From assembly GCF_012027615.1 (NCBI RefSeq), contig NZ_SNUT01000003.1, forward strand, positions 124,001-188,000: DNA of 64,000 nt. Reading direction: 5' to 3'. Both the position numbers and the translations under genes were made by a program. The notes below the pieces were generated by a model. It ran no database searches, had not been told where the DNA came from, and was given only the letters and a program-made list of their open reading frames with translations. Source of the DNA: Thermococcus sp. 21S7. GTDB taxonomy: Archaea; Methanobacteriota_B; Thermococci; Thermococcales; Thermococcaceae. Position 1 is the first letter of the stretch. Each line of letters opens with the position of its first letter. Positions 15,340 through 25,263 of the stretch are shown one piece after another.

Positions 15340-15830
15340 CCGATGACGAAGTACTCGACGGCGCTTGCCAGGTCATTGAGAACAAAGCCGAGGAAGAAGA
15401 GGAGAAACGTTCCGAGGGGGTATTCCTCGAAATACTTCCAAATCAGCCACCACACAAGCCCCCAAACGACAACGCGGGGCACCTCGATGAGAAGCATGGC
15501 CTTCTTCGATACCTCCCTGATGAGAAGGCGCTTCAGACCGTTATCGTCCCTGACGAGGTAGTCCGAGTCGGAGCTTTTCAGGCCCGGGACCTTCCCCTCA
15601 CCCCGTGCCAAGAAAACCCTGCCCCTCTTCAGGCGAATCACGTAGATCCAGTTCCCGTAGCTGGATGAAAGAAAAGACTCAACGGAAAGCTCGGGATCGA
15701 GGTCTTTTCCAACCTCCGAAACGTGAAAACCCGCCCGTCTGAACCCATCGAGAACTTTCCCCTCGTCGAGTTGATGAGCCTTGATCACCCTGACGCGGTA
15801 GCTGGGGTTCAGCAGTTTCCCAACCAGCAT
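15324..15830 (-). CDS. Conserved hypothetical protein with C-terminal membrane helices
   Basis: A 168-residue protein. The first 100 or so residues look like a small cytoplasmic alpha/beta domain ([36 protein letters not shown]). The last 55 form two hydrophobic helices ([15 protein letters not shown] and [16 protein letters not shown]). ATG 15830 is chosen because the longer open frame upstream overlaps the divergent adk leader. The family is not recognised. It overlaps moaC by 16 bp in convergent orientation. Confidence 0.6.
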   Translation of the reverse strand: MLVGKLLNPSYRVRVIKAHQLDEGKVLDGFRRAGFHVSEVGKDLDPELSVESFLSSSYGNWIYVIRLKRGRVFLARGEGKVPGLKSSDSDYLVRDDNGLKRLLIREVSKKAMLLIEVPRVVVWGLVWWLIWKYFEEYPLGTFLLFFLGFVLNDLASAVEYFVIGYCRE

Positions 15831-15924
15831 GGTACTCAGGCCGTTAGTATTGGCGAATAGATTTAAACCTATCGGCCTCAAAAAATATTTCAGGGGAAAG
15901 GGAGAAACGTTATCGGTGATGCCC

Positions 15925-16599
15925 GTGAACATACTCCTGTTTGGACCCCCCGGAAGCGGAAAGAGCACCCACGCCAGAAGGATAGTCGAACGCTACGGTC
16001 TGAACTATATCTCCTCAGGCGATATAATCAGGGAGGAAATAAGAAGAAAAAGCACGATCGGCATTGAGATGGAGGGGTACCTATCAAGAGGTGAGCTGAT
16101 TCCCGACACCATCGTTAACACTCTGATAATCTCAAAGCTCAGGAGACAGAGAGAAAACTTCATTCTGGACGGGTATCCACGAACCCCCGAACAGGTGATA
16201 ACCTTGGAGAACTACCTGTACGACCACGGCATTAAACTCGACCTCGCAATGGAGATATTCATCGACCTCGAAACCAGCGTCGAAAGAATCTCTGGAAGGA
16301 GAATATGTCCCAACTGCGGTACGGTCTATCACATCAAATTCAATCCCCCCAAGCGGGGAGAGAGGTGCGATGTCTGCGGTGCTCTTCTAATTCAAAGAAA
16401 AGACGACATGCCGGACATTGTCGAGCGCAGATACAACATCTACATGAAGAACATGGAACCGATAATAAAGTTCTACAGGGGAAAGGGAATATACGTGAGA
16501 GTGGACGGAAGTGGCTTCATAGAGGAAGTGTGGAAGAGAATACAGCCGCTCCTGGATTACATCAGGAGCCGGGAGAGTCCTTTCCAAGGAGTTCCATGA
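15925..16599 (+). CDS. adk: Adenylate kinase, zinc-finger LID type
   Basis: A 224-residue nucleoside monophosphate kinase (AMP + ATP to 2 ADP). The P-loop is GPPGSGKST and the AMP-binding region is SSGDIIREE; DGYPRTPEQ follows. The LID carries a zinc-binding set, CPNCG with 20 residues to CDVCG. It is a long-form bacterial-type kinase rather than the short archaeal AdkA. GTG 15925 is preferred, with GGTGA 5 nt upstream and an N-terminus MNILLFG that fits homologues; ATG 15919 is possible. It overlaps the convergent gene at 16562 by 38 bp. Confidence 0.93.
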   Translation: MNILLFGPPGSGKSTHARRIVERYGLNYISSGDIIREEIRRKSTIGIEMEGYLSRGELIPDTIVNTLIISKLRRQRENFILDGYPRTPEQVITLENYLYDHGIKLDLAMEIFIDLETSVERISGRRICPNCGTVYHIKFNPPKRGERCDVCGALLIQRKDDMPDIVERRYNIYMKNMEPIIKFYRGKGIYVRVDGSGFIEEVWKRIQPLLDYIRSRESPFQGVP

Positions 16600-17320
16600 G
16601 TTCTCTTACCTCCTTTCTTTTAGCAAGCTCCTCAACGTCCTTTTCTATCTTCCCCATCCTCTTCATCACCATGGAAATGACTTTATCTTCGGGACCAATG
16701 ATTCTAACCTCGACGGGAAGGAGTTTCTTGGTCAATGTTTTCATGTAGAGCCTTGTTTTCCTGGATAGCTGCTCACAGAGGTTTTCTTTCTCATTTTCCG
16801 GAAGGATGTCCCCGGTTCTAAGGACAACCCGTATCCTGGGTATCCTCTCCCCCGTAACGTTGATGGCCATGAAAGAAAAATCAACGTTCCATTCCCTCAG
16901 GGTTATCATGAGCCCCTTCCCAAGGCGTTCAAGGACGTCCTTCATATCATCGGGGCCGCTGACTATGAGCTTGGCGGCCCTCTCAGGGTGTCCCTCCTGA
17001 GGATGCTCATCCACTACCCTAAAGCCGGATATTGCGAATTTGACTCCGTATACCTTTCCGAAGGTTTCCGTGGCGTCGGAGGCAAGTTTCTCAAGGAGAC
17101 CGTAGACGAAGGGGTCGGCATCCATAGAAAGGAACCTCTGGAGCCCCCTCACCTTTAGAAAGAATATGAGGTTCAGAACCCTGCCCTCTGGCTGGACGAA
17201 GACGATAAGCTCCTCCAGCGAGGCCCCGAAGGCCTCAACGGCCTCCTTAATTCTCCCCGCGAACAGTTTGTCAATGATTGGGTAGTACTCCGGCGGATTG
17301 ACGGTCAGCAATTCCAACAC
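16562..17320 (-). CDS. Conserved hypothetical cytoplasmic protein
   Basis: A 252-residue protein without signal, membrane helices or known motifs. The N-terminal region alternates helices and strands (SLEELIVFVQPEGRVLNLIFFLK), and the middle has VYGVKFAISGFRVVDEHP. The last 40 residues are a charged helix (KRMGKIEKDVEELAKRKEV). The start is GTG 17320 after GCGGA, and TTG 17317 cannot be excluded. The family is not recognised. Confidence 0.6.
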   Translation of the reverse strand: MLELLTVNPPEYYPIIDKLFAGRIKEAVEAFGASLEELIVFVQPEGRVLNLIFFLKVRGLQRFLSMDADPFVYGLLEKLASDATETFGKVYGVKFAISGFRVVDEHPQEGHPERAAKLIVSGPDDMKDVLERLGKGLMITLREWNVDFSFMAINVTGERIPRIRVVLRTGDILPENEKENLCEQLSRKTRLYMKTLTKKLLPVEVRIIGPEDKVISMVMKRMGKIEKDVEELAKRKEVRELMELLGKDSPGS

Positions 17321-17383
17321 TCCGCTACTAAATACGACGAAATCACTTTAAGGGTTTTCCATACAGAGGTACCCGGTGGTTCC

Positions 17384-17665
17384 ATGAGGATCAAATTCTA
17401 CGCCACGTTTAGAGAGCTGGTCGGAAGGAAGGAGGTGGAGGTTCACGGTGTAAAAACCGTGCGCGAGCTCATTGAGTATCTCTCGGAACACTACAGCCCG
17501 GAGATTAGAAAGCAACTCCTTGAAACGGGGCGCGTTGACGAGGGAAAGCCCGTTGACGGCATGATACTGGTCAACGGCCACAACGTTCTCCACCTGAACG
17601 GGCTGGACACGGAGCTCCGAGAGGACGACGAAGTGCACATATTCCCACCCGCGGGGGGAGGATGA
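17384..17665 (+). CDS. MoaD/SAMP-like ubiquitin-fold sulfur carrier
   Basis: A 93-residue beta-grasp protein ending PPAGGG, the diglycine tail needed for adenylation and thiocarboxylation. Typical MoaD features are MRIKFYATFRELVG at the start, VLVNG-like ILVNGHNV and the DDEVHIFPP strand before the tail. It could carry sulfur for tungstopterin or act as a SAMP-type protein modifier as in haloarchaea; sequence alone does not decide. GGTGG precedes ATG 17384. Confidence 0.85.
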   Translation: MRIKFYATFRELVGRKEVEVHGVKTVRELIEYLSEHYSPEIRKQLLETGRVDEGKPVDGMILVNGHNVLHLNGLDTELREDDEVHIFPPAGGG

Positions 17666-17946
17666 TGGCGGTTGCAGAGCTGTGCCTGTTCCCACTGGGG
17701 ACGGAAACGCCGAGCGTGGGGAGGTACCTGGAGCCCGTGCTGGAGGTCATCAGGGCGAGCGGCCTCAAGTACAAGCTCTGCCCGATGGGTACGGTCGTTG
17801 AGGGCTCGGTGGAGGAAATCCTCGACCTTGTGAAGGCCTGTCACGAGGCCATATTCAGAGCAGGAGCCGAGAGGGTCGTTATAAGTCTGAGGATAGACGA
17901 CAGAACCGACAAGCCCCTGACGATAGAGGGCAAGATGAGGGTTTGA
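17665..17946 (+). CDS. MTH1187/YkoF-like thiamine-binding family protein
   Basis: A 93-residue ferredoxin-like small protein starting MAVAELCLFPLGTETPSVG, with KYKLCPMGTVVEGSVEEIL and the C-terminal strand RVVISLRIDDRTDK. These match the MTH1187 (DUF77) family, thought to bind thiamine or related pyrimidines. ATG 17665 aligns with the family start; ATG 17662 would give one more residue and an ATGA overlap with the MoaD gene. Co-transcription with the sulfur carrier hints at thiamine or cofactor metabolism. Confidence 0.8.
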   Translation: MAVAELCLFPLGTETPSVGRYLEPVLEVIRASGLKYKLCPMGTVVEGSVEEILDLVKACHEAIFRAGAERVVISLRIDDRTDKPLTIEGKMRV

Positions 17947-17947
17947 G

Positions 17948-18619
17948 ATGGCCGAGTACTTCGACAGGATAGCCTGCAGGTACGACGAGTGGTACAGAAC
18001 GAAGACGGGTAGCTACGTTGACAGAATCGAGAAGTGGCTCGTCTTCTCAATGCTGCGGTCAAAGTCTGGAAGGGCGCTCGACCTGGGCTGTGGAACGGGC
18101 GACTACACCCTTGAGCTGAAGAGGAGAGGCTTCGACGTGATTGGACTGGACGCCAGCGAGGGCATGCTCAAAGTGGCACGGAAGAAGGGCGTGGAATGTA
18201 TAAAAGGGGACGCCTACAGCCTGCCGTTTCCGGACGGGAGCTTTGATCTGGTTTTGAGCGTCACGATGTTCGAGTTCATCCACGAGCCTGAGAGGGTAGT
18301 GGCCGAGATAAACCGCGTCCTGAAACCGGGCGGCGAGGTTCTCATAGCCACTATGAACGGACGGAGCGCGTGGTTCCTCTTCAAAAGGCTGAAGAGCCTG
18401 TTCGTGGAGACCGCTTACAGATACGCCCGCTTTTACACTCCCGCCGAGCTTGAGAGCCTGCTCAGGAACGCGGGATTCGTTGACGTGGAGAGCGCCGGGG
18501 TGATATACTTCCCGTCCTTCTGGCCCTTCCTCGGTCTGGCCGAGGGGCTTGACCGGAAGTTCCACAGGCACTGCAGGAGCCTGGCCGCCTTCATAGCCGT
18601 CCGGGGAGTGAAGCCTTGA
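17948..18619 (+). CDS. Class I SAM-dependent methyltransferase
   Basis: A 223-residue Rossmann methyltransferase of the UbiE/Methyltransf_11 type. The SAM loop is LDLGCGTGDYTLEL (about 41-54), the ribose-binding acid is in VIGLDASEGML, and the post-II region is DGSFDLVLSVTMFEFI. The substrate cannot be inferred. It begins right after the MTH1187-family gene stop, and its own TGA overlaps the TTG start of the next gene, so it sits within a four-gene run from 17384. Confidence 0.85.
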   Translation: MAEYFDRIACRYDEWYRTKTGSYVDRIEKWLVFSMLRSKSGRALDLGCGTGDYTLELKRRGFDVIGLDASEGMLKVARKKGVECIKGDAYSLPFPDGSFDLVLSVTMFEFIHEPERVVAEINRVLKPGGEVLIATMNGRSAWFLFKRLKSLFVETAYRYARFYTPAELESLLRNAGFVDVESAGVIYFPSFWPFLGLAEGLDRKFHRHCRSLAAFIAVRGVKP

Positions 18620-19020
18620 AGAGGATAAGGCTGATAACCCGGGAGGAGGCGTGGAAGCGGGCCGGGAGGATAAAACGGGAGTACGAGGCCATATACGGCA
18701 TTGAATTTGAACTTGAGTCGGCGTTTATCCCCCTGGATGACATCGTACCGACCCAGGCTGCACTGAGCGAGGTTAAGCTCCTTGTGGTTCTCCAGGAGAT
18801 AAAGCACGGCTACGACGCGCCGGTCATAGCCGTACCCTACGGAAATAAGTACTACCTCATAGACGGCCACCACAGGGCATTTGCTCTGAAAAAACTTGGC
18901 TTTGAGAGCGTTGAGGCGATTCTAATCCGGCCCAGGGAGAGGCTCGTGCCGGGCGTCATCAAAACGGCAGAAAAAGAGGGATTAAAAAGGCTTGAAAATC
19001 TGAAAATAGTGAGGGATTAA
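18616..19020 (+). CDS. ParB/Srx-like domain protein
   Basis: A 134-residue protein. The N-terminal 45 residues are charged and helical. The rest fits a ParB/sulfiredoxin-like fold with IPLDDIVPTQ, a buried strand VIAVPYGNKYYLI and the hallmark DGHHRAFALKKLG. In this superfamily that loop binds phosphate or nucleotide; archaeal relatives include the ADP-dependent serine kinase, but this protein is much shorter and aligns only around the loop. The start is TTG 18616 after GGAGTGA. It converges on aglB with a 4-bp overlap. Confidence 0.65.
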   Translation: MKRIRLITREEAWKRAGRIKREYEAIYGIEFELESAFIPLDDIVPTQAALSEVKLLVVLQEIKHGYDAPVIAVPYGNKYYLIDGHHRAFALKKLGFESVEAILIRPRERLVPGVIKTAEKEGLKRLENLKIVRD

Positions 19021-21881
19021 CCCTCCCACACCACGTACTCCTTCTTTGTGATGAAGATTGGCTCCACCCTCTTCTTGACCACGACAACCTTGTCCTTACC
19101 GTACTTCTGGTAGAGCTTCTGGATGTAGCCCTCAAAGACTCCCTCGGGCATTGATGCCTGGGCGGTTATCTCGTTGTCCCCCGCGGCAACGTGTATTCCA
19201 CTCTTGACCGGCACGTACGTTATGATGTCCTGGTGCGGGTCGAGGTAGAACTTCTCCTGGTAGATGTCCTTACCGTTGGGTGCGACGTAGTAGACGATGC
19301 TCGCCCTGAGGTACAGGTCGACCGTACGCTCCTCCCTGAACGCGGCGGTGAGCTTCAGCTCCCCGTTTCGTCCTTCGCCGAGGACGTAGATTGGGTTGAC
19401 ATCATTTCCGTTGACGTAGACCGGGCCGTTGAGCACACCCACCGGGCCGTCCTGAACCAGCACGAAGCGATACCTGGTGGCGTTGGGTACCGTCAGGTTT
19501 ACATCGAGCGGGGTCTCGTTGAGGTGGTTCATGTTGATGCCCTCGGCCAGTATCTCCCTCTTTACAAGCACGCTGCCGTTGTACGCCTCGAAGATGAGAG
19601 TGGCGTTCTTGACGTCCCTTCCGAAGGCGGATATCCACAGCCTCAGCTTCTGATCTCCGAGCGGGAGCTTTCCACCGCCAAGTGTACTGTACACCGGTGC
19701 CCACGTTCCGTTATTGAATCTCTCTATCCTGTAAACCGCGAAGGGTCTGAATTCATAGGTCGAAACGCCGCCCTTGTTGTGAACCAGTTTAAAGTTTGCA
19801 AAGAGTTTCTGGGCTCCATCTGTTTCAAATGAGAACGGTATCTGGAACGCCAGCCTCACAAAGTTGCTAAAGGCTATCTTCTGATAGGCAAGGATACCAT
19901 AGCCCTGGAAGACATATAGAACGTAGGGTATATCCCCCTTCCCACGCACAATCATTCCCCTGGCCAGGTCTATTGTGAAAACCGGCTGGTAGGCGTACTT
20001 TCCAGTGTTTATGTACACCACGGTCTTTCCACTCTCGTTGGCATACTGTATGTACTGGGCCGGAATGACCTGGAACATCGGGTTCTTCCGGTATTCACCA
20101 TAGGTTATTGCACCACCGAGGTAGCTTATGGCGTTGAACTTGTAGATGTCCTGCTGCCAGACTATGAGGTAGTTCAGCTCCCAGGCCTCAAAATCCTGCT
20201 CGCTCTCACCACCGTAGTGGGAGAAGAAGTCAGCCACGATGTAGCGTCTGTCGTAGGCGTGACCACCGTCCGTCGCGGAACGCCTGTGGCTGAGCAGGCT
20301 GGACTCAATCCAGTAGCCGTAGTCCCACCAGCTAGTGGCACTGTCGAGGGGATTGCTGTTCTCCCCGAGCCATTTAAGAGTGTCCATCCAGTCCGCGGGA
20401 ACGGAGCCCTTAGCTCTGGCGGTGTTCTTGGCGATGTCCTCCATATGCTGGGCACCGATGAGGGGCAGCGGCAGGAAGAGAAGCACCAAGAGAACGGCGT
20501 AGAGCGCCTTGGTCGTCACGCTCTCCTTCATGTTTTCAACAAAGAGGAAGGCCTCACCTATGGCAACTCCCGCCAGCAGGAGTATTGCTCCCGAAGCCTG
20601 GAACATGAAGCGAACCGCAAGCAGGAGCAGGTAGAGGGAGCCGGCGTAGTAGGCCACGAGGAATATCTCCTTGTGACCGGTCAGGTCGTTTTTGGCGAGC
20701 TTCCTCACGAACCTCGCGGCGACTATGATGAACCCCACTATGGAGAGGATGAAGATTATGGCGTCATTGGTCTTGATGCTGTAGTAGGCCTTTATGGTGT
20801 TCCAGTCGGTTTTTGCAAGCTCTGCGACCGTCTGGTAGAGCGGGTTTGACTGGGTGGCACCGCCGAGGAACTTTAGGAGGTCTCTTCCGAAGTAGCCGTA
20901 GAATGCCAGAACTCCCAGGACTGCGATAACCGCAACAGTGCCAAATCTGTGCTTCTTATCCGAATAGTTGAGACCGGCCCGTTCCCCGTAGAGCATTATG
21001 CCCGCGAGGACACCGAGAGCGACGAGCCCCTCGATGGAGAAGATTATGAAGCTTCTTATCCCTATAAGGCCCGTGCGGGAAAATGCAAGCCCAATGAGGA
21101 GTGAGAGGCCGTAGATTGGATAGAAGTCCCTCACAAATCTCTTCAGGGCGTCCATCATACCGAAAATAAAGAACACCACTGTCGTGACACCCGCGAAGAG
21201 CAGCATAATCCCAAGACCAAACTGGCTTCCAGTCCACGCCGCCATGTACAGGACGCTCAGCAGCAGGAACAGGACTCCGGAGAGTATCTTCTTCAGGTTC
21301 CACTCCCTCTCATCGAGGTAGACCATGAGGATGAACACCGCGTAGAGGAAGAACATCATGAACGGCCCTTCACCACGGTTGTTGCCGGAGTATGTCTTGC
21401 TGAAGTTGGCGTAGGAAAACATCATGAACGCTGCCGCCCAGAGGCCCGCCCAGTTGGAGTGAAGCTTTCGTCCGAGGAGATACACCCCTATGATGGTCAT
21501 CGCTCCGACGAAGGGCGGCCAGAGCTTGAACGCTCCCAGCTGATCGTAGCCGAATACCGAGACGATTTTGTAGAACATAGCCTGGATTGTGTACAGACCA
21601 AGATAGCCGCCCGTTTTTATTCCCGTTGGGGGCTCTGCGTAGGCGAAGTACTTGGGAATCCACTCGTGAATGGCTATCTTATACATCTCGTAGTGGAAGA
21701 AGGTATCCGGGTCGAGGAAGGTCTTGTAGTTGGACGTGACGTTCCTTATCCTGAAGCCCACGTAGGCCAGTATGAGGACTATCAGCGGGAGACCGTAGGC
21801 CTTGAACTTCTGGTAGTACTCCGGAAGGGAAGTTTTTTCCCCCTTCTTCTTTCGTTTCTCCTTAACTTTCGTTTTTACCAT
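19017..21881 (-). CDS. aglB: Oligosaccharyltransferase AglB (STT3 family)
   Basis: A 954-residue membrane enzyme that transfers lipid-linked glycans to Asn in extracellular proteins. After a basic cytoplasmic start there are about 13 helices, with the first external-loop acidic motif in LDPDTFFHYEMY. The C-terminal globular domain begins near the sequon-binding SWWDYGYW motif. Several beta-sandwich segments follow to the end, as in Pyrococcus AglB-L. ATG 21881 follows GAGGTGG, 10 bp after glmS. GlmS supplies glucosamine-6-phosphate for amino-sugar glycans, so the pairing makes sense. Confidence 0.95.
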   Translation of the reverse strand: MVKTKVKEKRKKKGEKTSLPEYYQKFKAYGLPLIVLILAYVGFRIRNVTSNYKTFLDPDTFFHYEMYKIAIHEWIPKYFAYAEPPTGIKTGGYLGLYTIQAMFYKIVSVFGYDQLGAFKLWPPFVGAMTIIGVYLLGRKLHSNWAGLWAAAFMMFSYANFSKTYSGNNRGEGPFMMFFLYAVFILMVYLDEREWNLKKILSGVLFLLLSVLYMAAWTGSQFGLGIMLLFAGVTTVVFFIFGMMDALKRFVRDFYPIYGLSLLIGLAFSRTGLIGIRSFIIFSIEGLVALGVLAGIMLYGERAGLNYSDKKHRFGTVAVIAVLGVLAFYGYFGRDLLKFLGGATQSNPLYQTVAELAKTDWNTIKAYYSIKTNDAIIFILSIVGFIIVAARFVRKLAKNDLTGHKEIFLVAYYAGSLYLLLLAVRFMFQASGAILLLAGVAIGEAFLFVENMKESVTTKALYAVLLVLLFLPLPLIGAQHMEDIAKNTARAKGSVPADWMDTLKWLGENSNPLDSATSWWDYGYWIESSLLSHRRSATDGGHAYDRRYIVADFFSHYGGESEQDFEAWELNYLIVWQQDIYKFNAISYLGGAITYGEYRKNPMFQVIPAQYIQYANESGKTVVYINTGKYAYQPVFTIDLARGMIVRGKGDIPYVLYVFQGYGILAYQKIAFSNFVRLAFQIPFSFETDGAQKLFANFKLVHNKGGVSTYEFRPFAVYRIERFNNGTWAPVYSTLGGGKLPLGDQKLRLWISAFGRDVKNATLIFEAYNGSVLVKREILAEGINMNHLNETPLDVNLTVPNATRYRFVLVQDGPVGVLNGPVYVNGNDVNPIYVLGEGRNGELKLTAAFREERTVDLYLRASIVYYVAPNGKDIYQEKFYLDPHQDIITYVPVKSGIHVAAGDNEITAQASMPEGVFEGYIQKLYQKYGKDKVVVVKKRVEPIFITKKEYVVWEG

Positions 21882-21891
21882 CCAAACCACC

Positions 21892-23700
21892 TCATTCAAC
21901 GGTAACTGACTTGGCCAGATTCCTCGGCTTGTCGGGGTCGTTGCCCCGTAAGACCGCAAGGTGATACGCAAGTATCTGGAGGGGAACAACGTAAACTATC
22001 GGCGTGAGGAGTTCATCCATCCCGGGCATTTCAATGAAAACGTCCGAGACCCTCATCAACGCTGTTTGATCCCCAACGCTTATTATGTACGCCCCCCTGG
22101 CTCTGGACTCCTCGATGTTCGAGAGGACCTTGTCGAATGTCTTTCCGCTCGGGGCTATGGCCACCACCGGGACTCCATCCTCAAGAAGTGCCAGGGGCCC
22201 GTGCTTCAGTTCTCCGGCGCTCAGACCCTCAGCGTGTATGTAACTTATTTCCTTGAGCTTGAGCGCCCCCTCAAGGGCGGTTGGGACGCTTATCCCCCTG
22301 CCGATGTAGAAGAAGTCCCTCTTGTTTTTAAGCCCCTCGGCCAGCTCTCTCAGCGATGTCTCATGCTTAAGAACGCTCTCCACGAGTTCAGGAACGGCTT
22401 TGAGTCCCATCTCCAGTTCCTCAAGGTATCCCTGATCGGCGGTTCCAAGAACCCTCGCTAGCTCGATGGCGAGCATGGTGAGAACAGTGAGCTGGGTTGT
22501 GTACGTCTTGGTCGCGGCGACGCCGATCTCCGGGCCGGCGTGGGTGTATAGGGTGAGGTCAGCTATTCTGGTCGCCATGCTCCCAACAACGTTGACTATC
22601 GCGAGAACCTTTGCCCCCCGCTTCTTGGCCAGCTTCATGGCCGCGAGGGTATCGGCGGTTTCTCCGCTCTGGGTTATGGCTATAACCAGGGTGTTCTCGT
22701 CTATAAGATCCTCAAGCTCGTAGCGGAACTCGCTCGCATCCTCAACTATGGGAACCCTCCTGGCCAGTCTCTGGAAGAGGTACTTGCCCACCAAACCAGC
22801 GTGATACGAGGTTCCCATCGCCACAATGAATATCCTGTCGTATTTGGCTATCTCCTCCGCCACCGAGCGTATAGTTCCGGCGTTGCCGTGTATGGCGTCC
22901 CTTATGGCCCCGGGCTGTTCGTGTATCTCCTTGAGCATGAAGTGAGGGTAACCTCCCTTCTCAGCCATCTCAAGGGTCCATCCTATCTCATGGACGGGTT
23001 TTTCGACGGCCTCTCCCGTGTCAAGGTTCTTGACGATCCACGAGTCCCTCGTGAGGACCGCGTACTCCCTGTCGTCCAGAAACACGACGCGGTTCGTGTA
23101 CTCAAGGAAGGCCGGGACGTCGCTGGCGGCGAAGTTCTCCCCGTCCCCAACTCCAAGGACGAGGGGGCTCTCGTTTCTCACGAAGTACAACCTGTCCGGC
23201 TCTTCGGCGTATATTATGCCGAGCGCAAAGGAACCTTTGAGCCGGAGGAGTGCCCTCCTCATGGCATCCTCAAAGCTCCCCCCGGATTTAAGCTCCTCTT
23301 CGATGAGATGTGCTATAACTTCGGTGTCCGTGTCGCTGTCAAAGCGATGGCCCCGTTTGAGGAGTTCCTCCCGAAGCTCGCGGTAGTTCTCGATTATACC
23401 GTTGTGAACGAGGGCAATCTTACCTGTGCAGTCCCTTTGGGGATGAGCGTTAACGTCGTTCGGAATCCCGTGGGTGGCCCAGCGGGTGTGTCCGATTCCC
23501 CTTTTGCCGGGCATTTTGAGAAAGCCGAGCTTTTCAGCGAGTTCGTCTATCCTTCCGGCACCCTTCCTTATGTGAAGCCGTCCGCTCTCAGCGGTGACGA
23601 TTCCGGCCGAATCGTACCCCCTATATTCGAGCCTTTTCAGGCCTTTAACGATAACCTCGCAGGCCGGCCTGTCCCCGATGTATCCGATTATACCGCACAT
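21892..23700 (-). CDS. glmS: Glutamine-fructose-6-phosphate aminotransferase
   Basis: A 602-residue enzyme making glucosamine-6-phosphate. The N-terminal glutaminase domain begins [10 protein letters not shown] with the nucleophile Cys2 and has RWATHG and [11 protein letters not shown]. Two SIS domains follow ([27 protein letters not shown]). The C-terminus ends in KSVTVE, as the family requires. TATA-like ATTTATTTAG lies upstream at about 23729-23738. It is followed by aglB in the same direction and provides precursor for UDP-GlcNAc and protein glycosylation. Confidence 0.96.
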   Translation of the reverse strand: MCGIIGYIGDRPACEVIVKGLKRLEYRGYDSAGIVTAESGRLHIRKGAGRIDELAEKLGFLKMPGKRGIGHTRWATHGIPNDVNAHPQRDCTGKIALVHNGIIENYRELREELLKRGHRFDSDTDTEVIAHLIEEELKSGGSFEDAMRRALLRLKGSFALGIIYAEEPDRLYFVRNESPLVLGVGDGENFAASDVPAFLEYTNRVVFLDDREYAVLTRDSWIVKNLDTGEAVEKPVHEIGWTLEMAEKGGYPHFMLKEIHEQPGAIRDAIHGNAGTIRSVAEEIAKYDRIFIVAMGTSYHAGLVGKYLFQRLARRVPIVEDASEFRYELEDLIDENTLVIAITQSGETADTLAAMKLAKKRGAKVLAIVNVVGSMATRIADLTLYTHAGPEIGVAATKTYTTQLTVLTMLAIELARVLGTADQGYLEELEMGLKAVPELVESVLKHETSLRELAEGLKNKRDFFYIGRGISVPTALEGALKLKEISYIHAEGLSAGELKHGPLALLEDGVPVVAIAPSGKTFDKVLSNIEESRARGAYIISVGDQTALMRVSDVFIEMPGMDELLTPIVYVVPLQILAYHLAVLRGNDPDKPRNLAKSVTVE

Positions 23701-23861
23701 TACCTTCCACCCGCCTCGCTTACTCTTTCCCTAAATAAATGCCGGAAGTTAAAAGCGTTTCTCAATTCCGGTTTTTGGGTGGGTTCATATAGCCTCTGGT
23801 TCAACCCTCTATGGGAGGAAAAGCCTTTATACCCTGCAGTCTATCTAATCTGGGTGTGCTG

Positions 23862-24065
23862 ATGAACAGAAAGCTCGACGAGTTCCTTGAGGCGGCCTCA
23901 CAGAAGACCCCAGGGGACACGGAGGACGGCGGGGAGAGAGGAAAAAGGAAACGCCTGAAATCAACCAGCCTGGAGTCTTTTCTCCCGGAGGAGCACGTGA
24001 ATTACTTCAAGCGGCTCCGCATAGGGTCAAAGAAGATAAGGAACGCCAAAATAGAGGAGCTATAG
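23862..24065 (+). CDS. Small conserved charged protein
   Basis: A 67-residue hydrophilic protein ([16 protein letters not shown]) with a Gly/Asp/Glu-rich linker, a basic patch (RGKRKRLKS) and the C-terminal segment [17 protein letters not shown]. There are no membrane segments. ATG 23862 follows GGTGTGCTG, and TATA ctttatac lies at 23825-23832, so this start is favoured over a longer frame from 23811. It could bind nucleic acid, but no family is recognised. Confidence 0.65.
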   Translation: MNRKLDEFLEAASQKTPGDTEDGGERGKRKRLKSTSLESFLPEEHVNYFKRLRIGSKKIRNAKIEEL

Positions 24066-25205
24066 GCCCTCCGCTATTATCGCCTTCGTTCCGAACTGAA
24101 AGACGAATGCCCTTCTATCGCCCCGCAGATTCGCTTCTATCCTCTTCCGAACCTTCCAGTACTCTCCCTCCGGCACGCTTATCCTGAGAGTCGCCCTTCC
24201 AAAGCCCTCCTTTCTGAGAAAGTCGTTTATCCTGACCGGATGGAAGGGCAGGACGCCTACAACGGCATAGGTTCTCTTGAGGTAGGGACTTCTGATTTCC
24301 TCGTTGCCGGTCGCCAGAACGCGCCGCTTCTCCCGGAGGAGCATCTTTGCATCCGCATCCAATACATGGAACAGCTCGTTTATCAAATCGGCATAATCAA
24401 CGCTCTGGGGAATCTCGTAGAGGTACCGGCCCGGCTTTTCCGCCCACTCAACTATCCTCTCCAGATTCGGGTCGCTCTCAAGCCTCACCCCCGCCGGCAG
24501 GATAACGGCGCTCCTCTCGGCCTTCACTAGGGGTTCAGTGTAGAAGGTCAGCCTGTTGAGTGCGCCGAAGAGGTCGATGTACTCGAACTCCCCCCTCCAG
24601 GGAACCCTCTCGCGCCTCATCTGGGGCGGCAGGTCAAAGATGAACGCATCCGTTTTGGATTTGTACGCCCGGTACACCTCCAGCGGGCTTGGCAGGAGGT
24701 CTTCCAGCCTTCTCTCGGGCATCTCAGGAGGTCTCGCGGGGTCGGAGAATACCACCTCGGCGTCTACCCTCTCGATTGTATCCCCGTCGAGTGAATCGGC
24801 GTTTATGAACTCGATGTTGTGGGCACCGTAGCGCTCGGCGTTCCTCCGTGCGAACTCCACCTTCAGGGGGTCGATGTCGATTCCATAAGCTTTCTCGACC
24901 TTCATCGCGTAGAAGATCAGCTGAATTCCGATTCCGCAGGAGACGTCGGCTATGCTCGTGACTCCGAATTCTCCCAGGCGCTCGGCGCGATACCTGGCCA
25001 CGACCTCGTGGGTGGCGTAGCGGAGGCCTTCCAGATCCATCCAGAGGTCGCTCCGGGAGAACTTGTCCTTTGCCCTTATCCTGGCCCTCGCTATCTCCGC
25101 TATCAGCTTCCAGTCATCACCGAGCTTGGCGCGGAGCTTCCTCTCGTCGAGGCCCCTCCGTATCATGTCCACCGCGAGTTGAACCTGCTCCTCGGTTATC
25201 ATCAT
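24060..25205 (-). CDS. SAM-dependent methyltransferase with THUMP-like C-terminal domain
   Basis: A 381-residue protein. The N-terminal helical region (1-75) has [17 protein letters not shown]. The Rossmann domain has the SAM motif [14 protein letters not shown], then [20 protein letters not shown] and the acid motif [14 protein letters not shown]. The C-terminal 90 residues resemble THUMP-like domains of a bacterial and archaeal RNA methyltransferase-related family. The DPARP motif hints at nucleic acid base methylation. It overlaps the small gene at 23862 by 6 bp, convergently. Confidence 0.75.
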   Translation of the reverse strand: MMITEEQVQLAVDMIRRGLDERKLRAKLGDDWKLIAEIARARIRAKDKFSRSDLWMDLEGLRYATHEVVARYRAERLGEFGVTSIADVSCGIGIQLIFYAMKVEKAYGIDIDPLKVEFARRNAERYGAHNIEFINADSLDGDTIERVDAEVVFSDPARPPEMPERRLEDLLPSPLEVYRAYKSKTDAFIFDLPPQMRRERVPWRGEFEYIDLFGALNRLTFYTEPLVKAERSAVILPAGVRLESDPNLERIVEWAEKPGRYLYEIPQSVDYADLINELFHVLDADAKMLLREKRRVLATGNEEIRSPYLKRTYAVVGVLPFHPVRINDFLRKEGFGRATLRISVPEGEYWKVRKRIEANLRGDRRAFVFQFGTKAIIAEGL

Positions 25206-25263
25206 GTTCCAACCTTGGGGAGAGGCTTAAAAACGTTGCCGCGCTAATCTACCCGGTGATAAA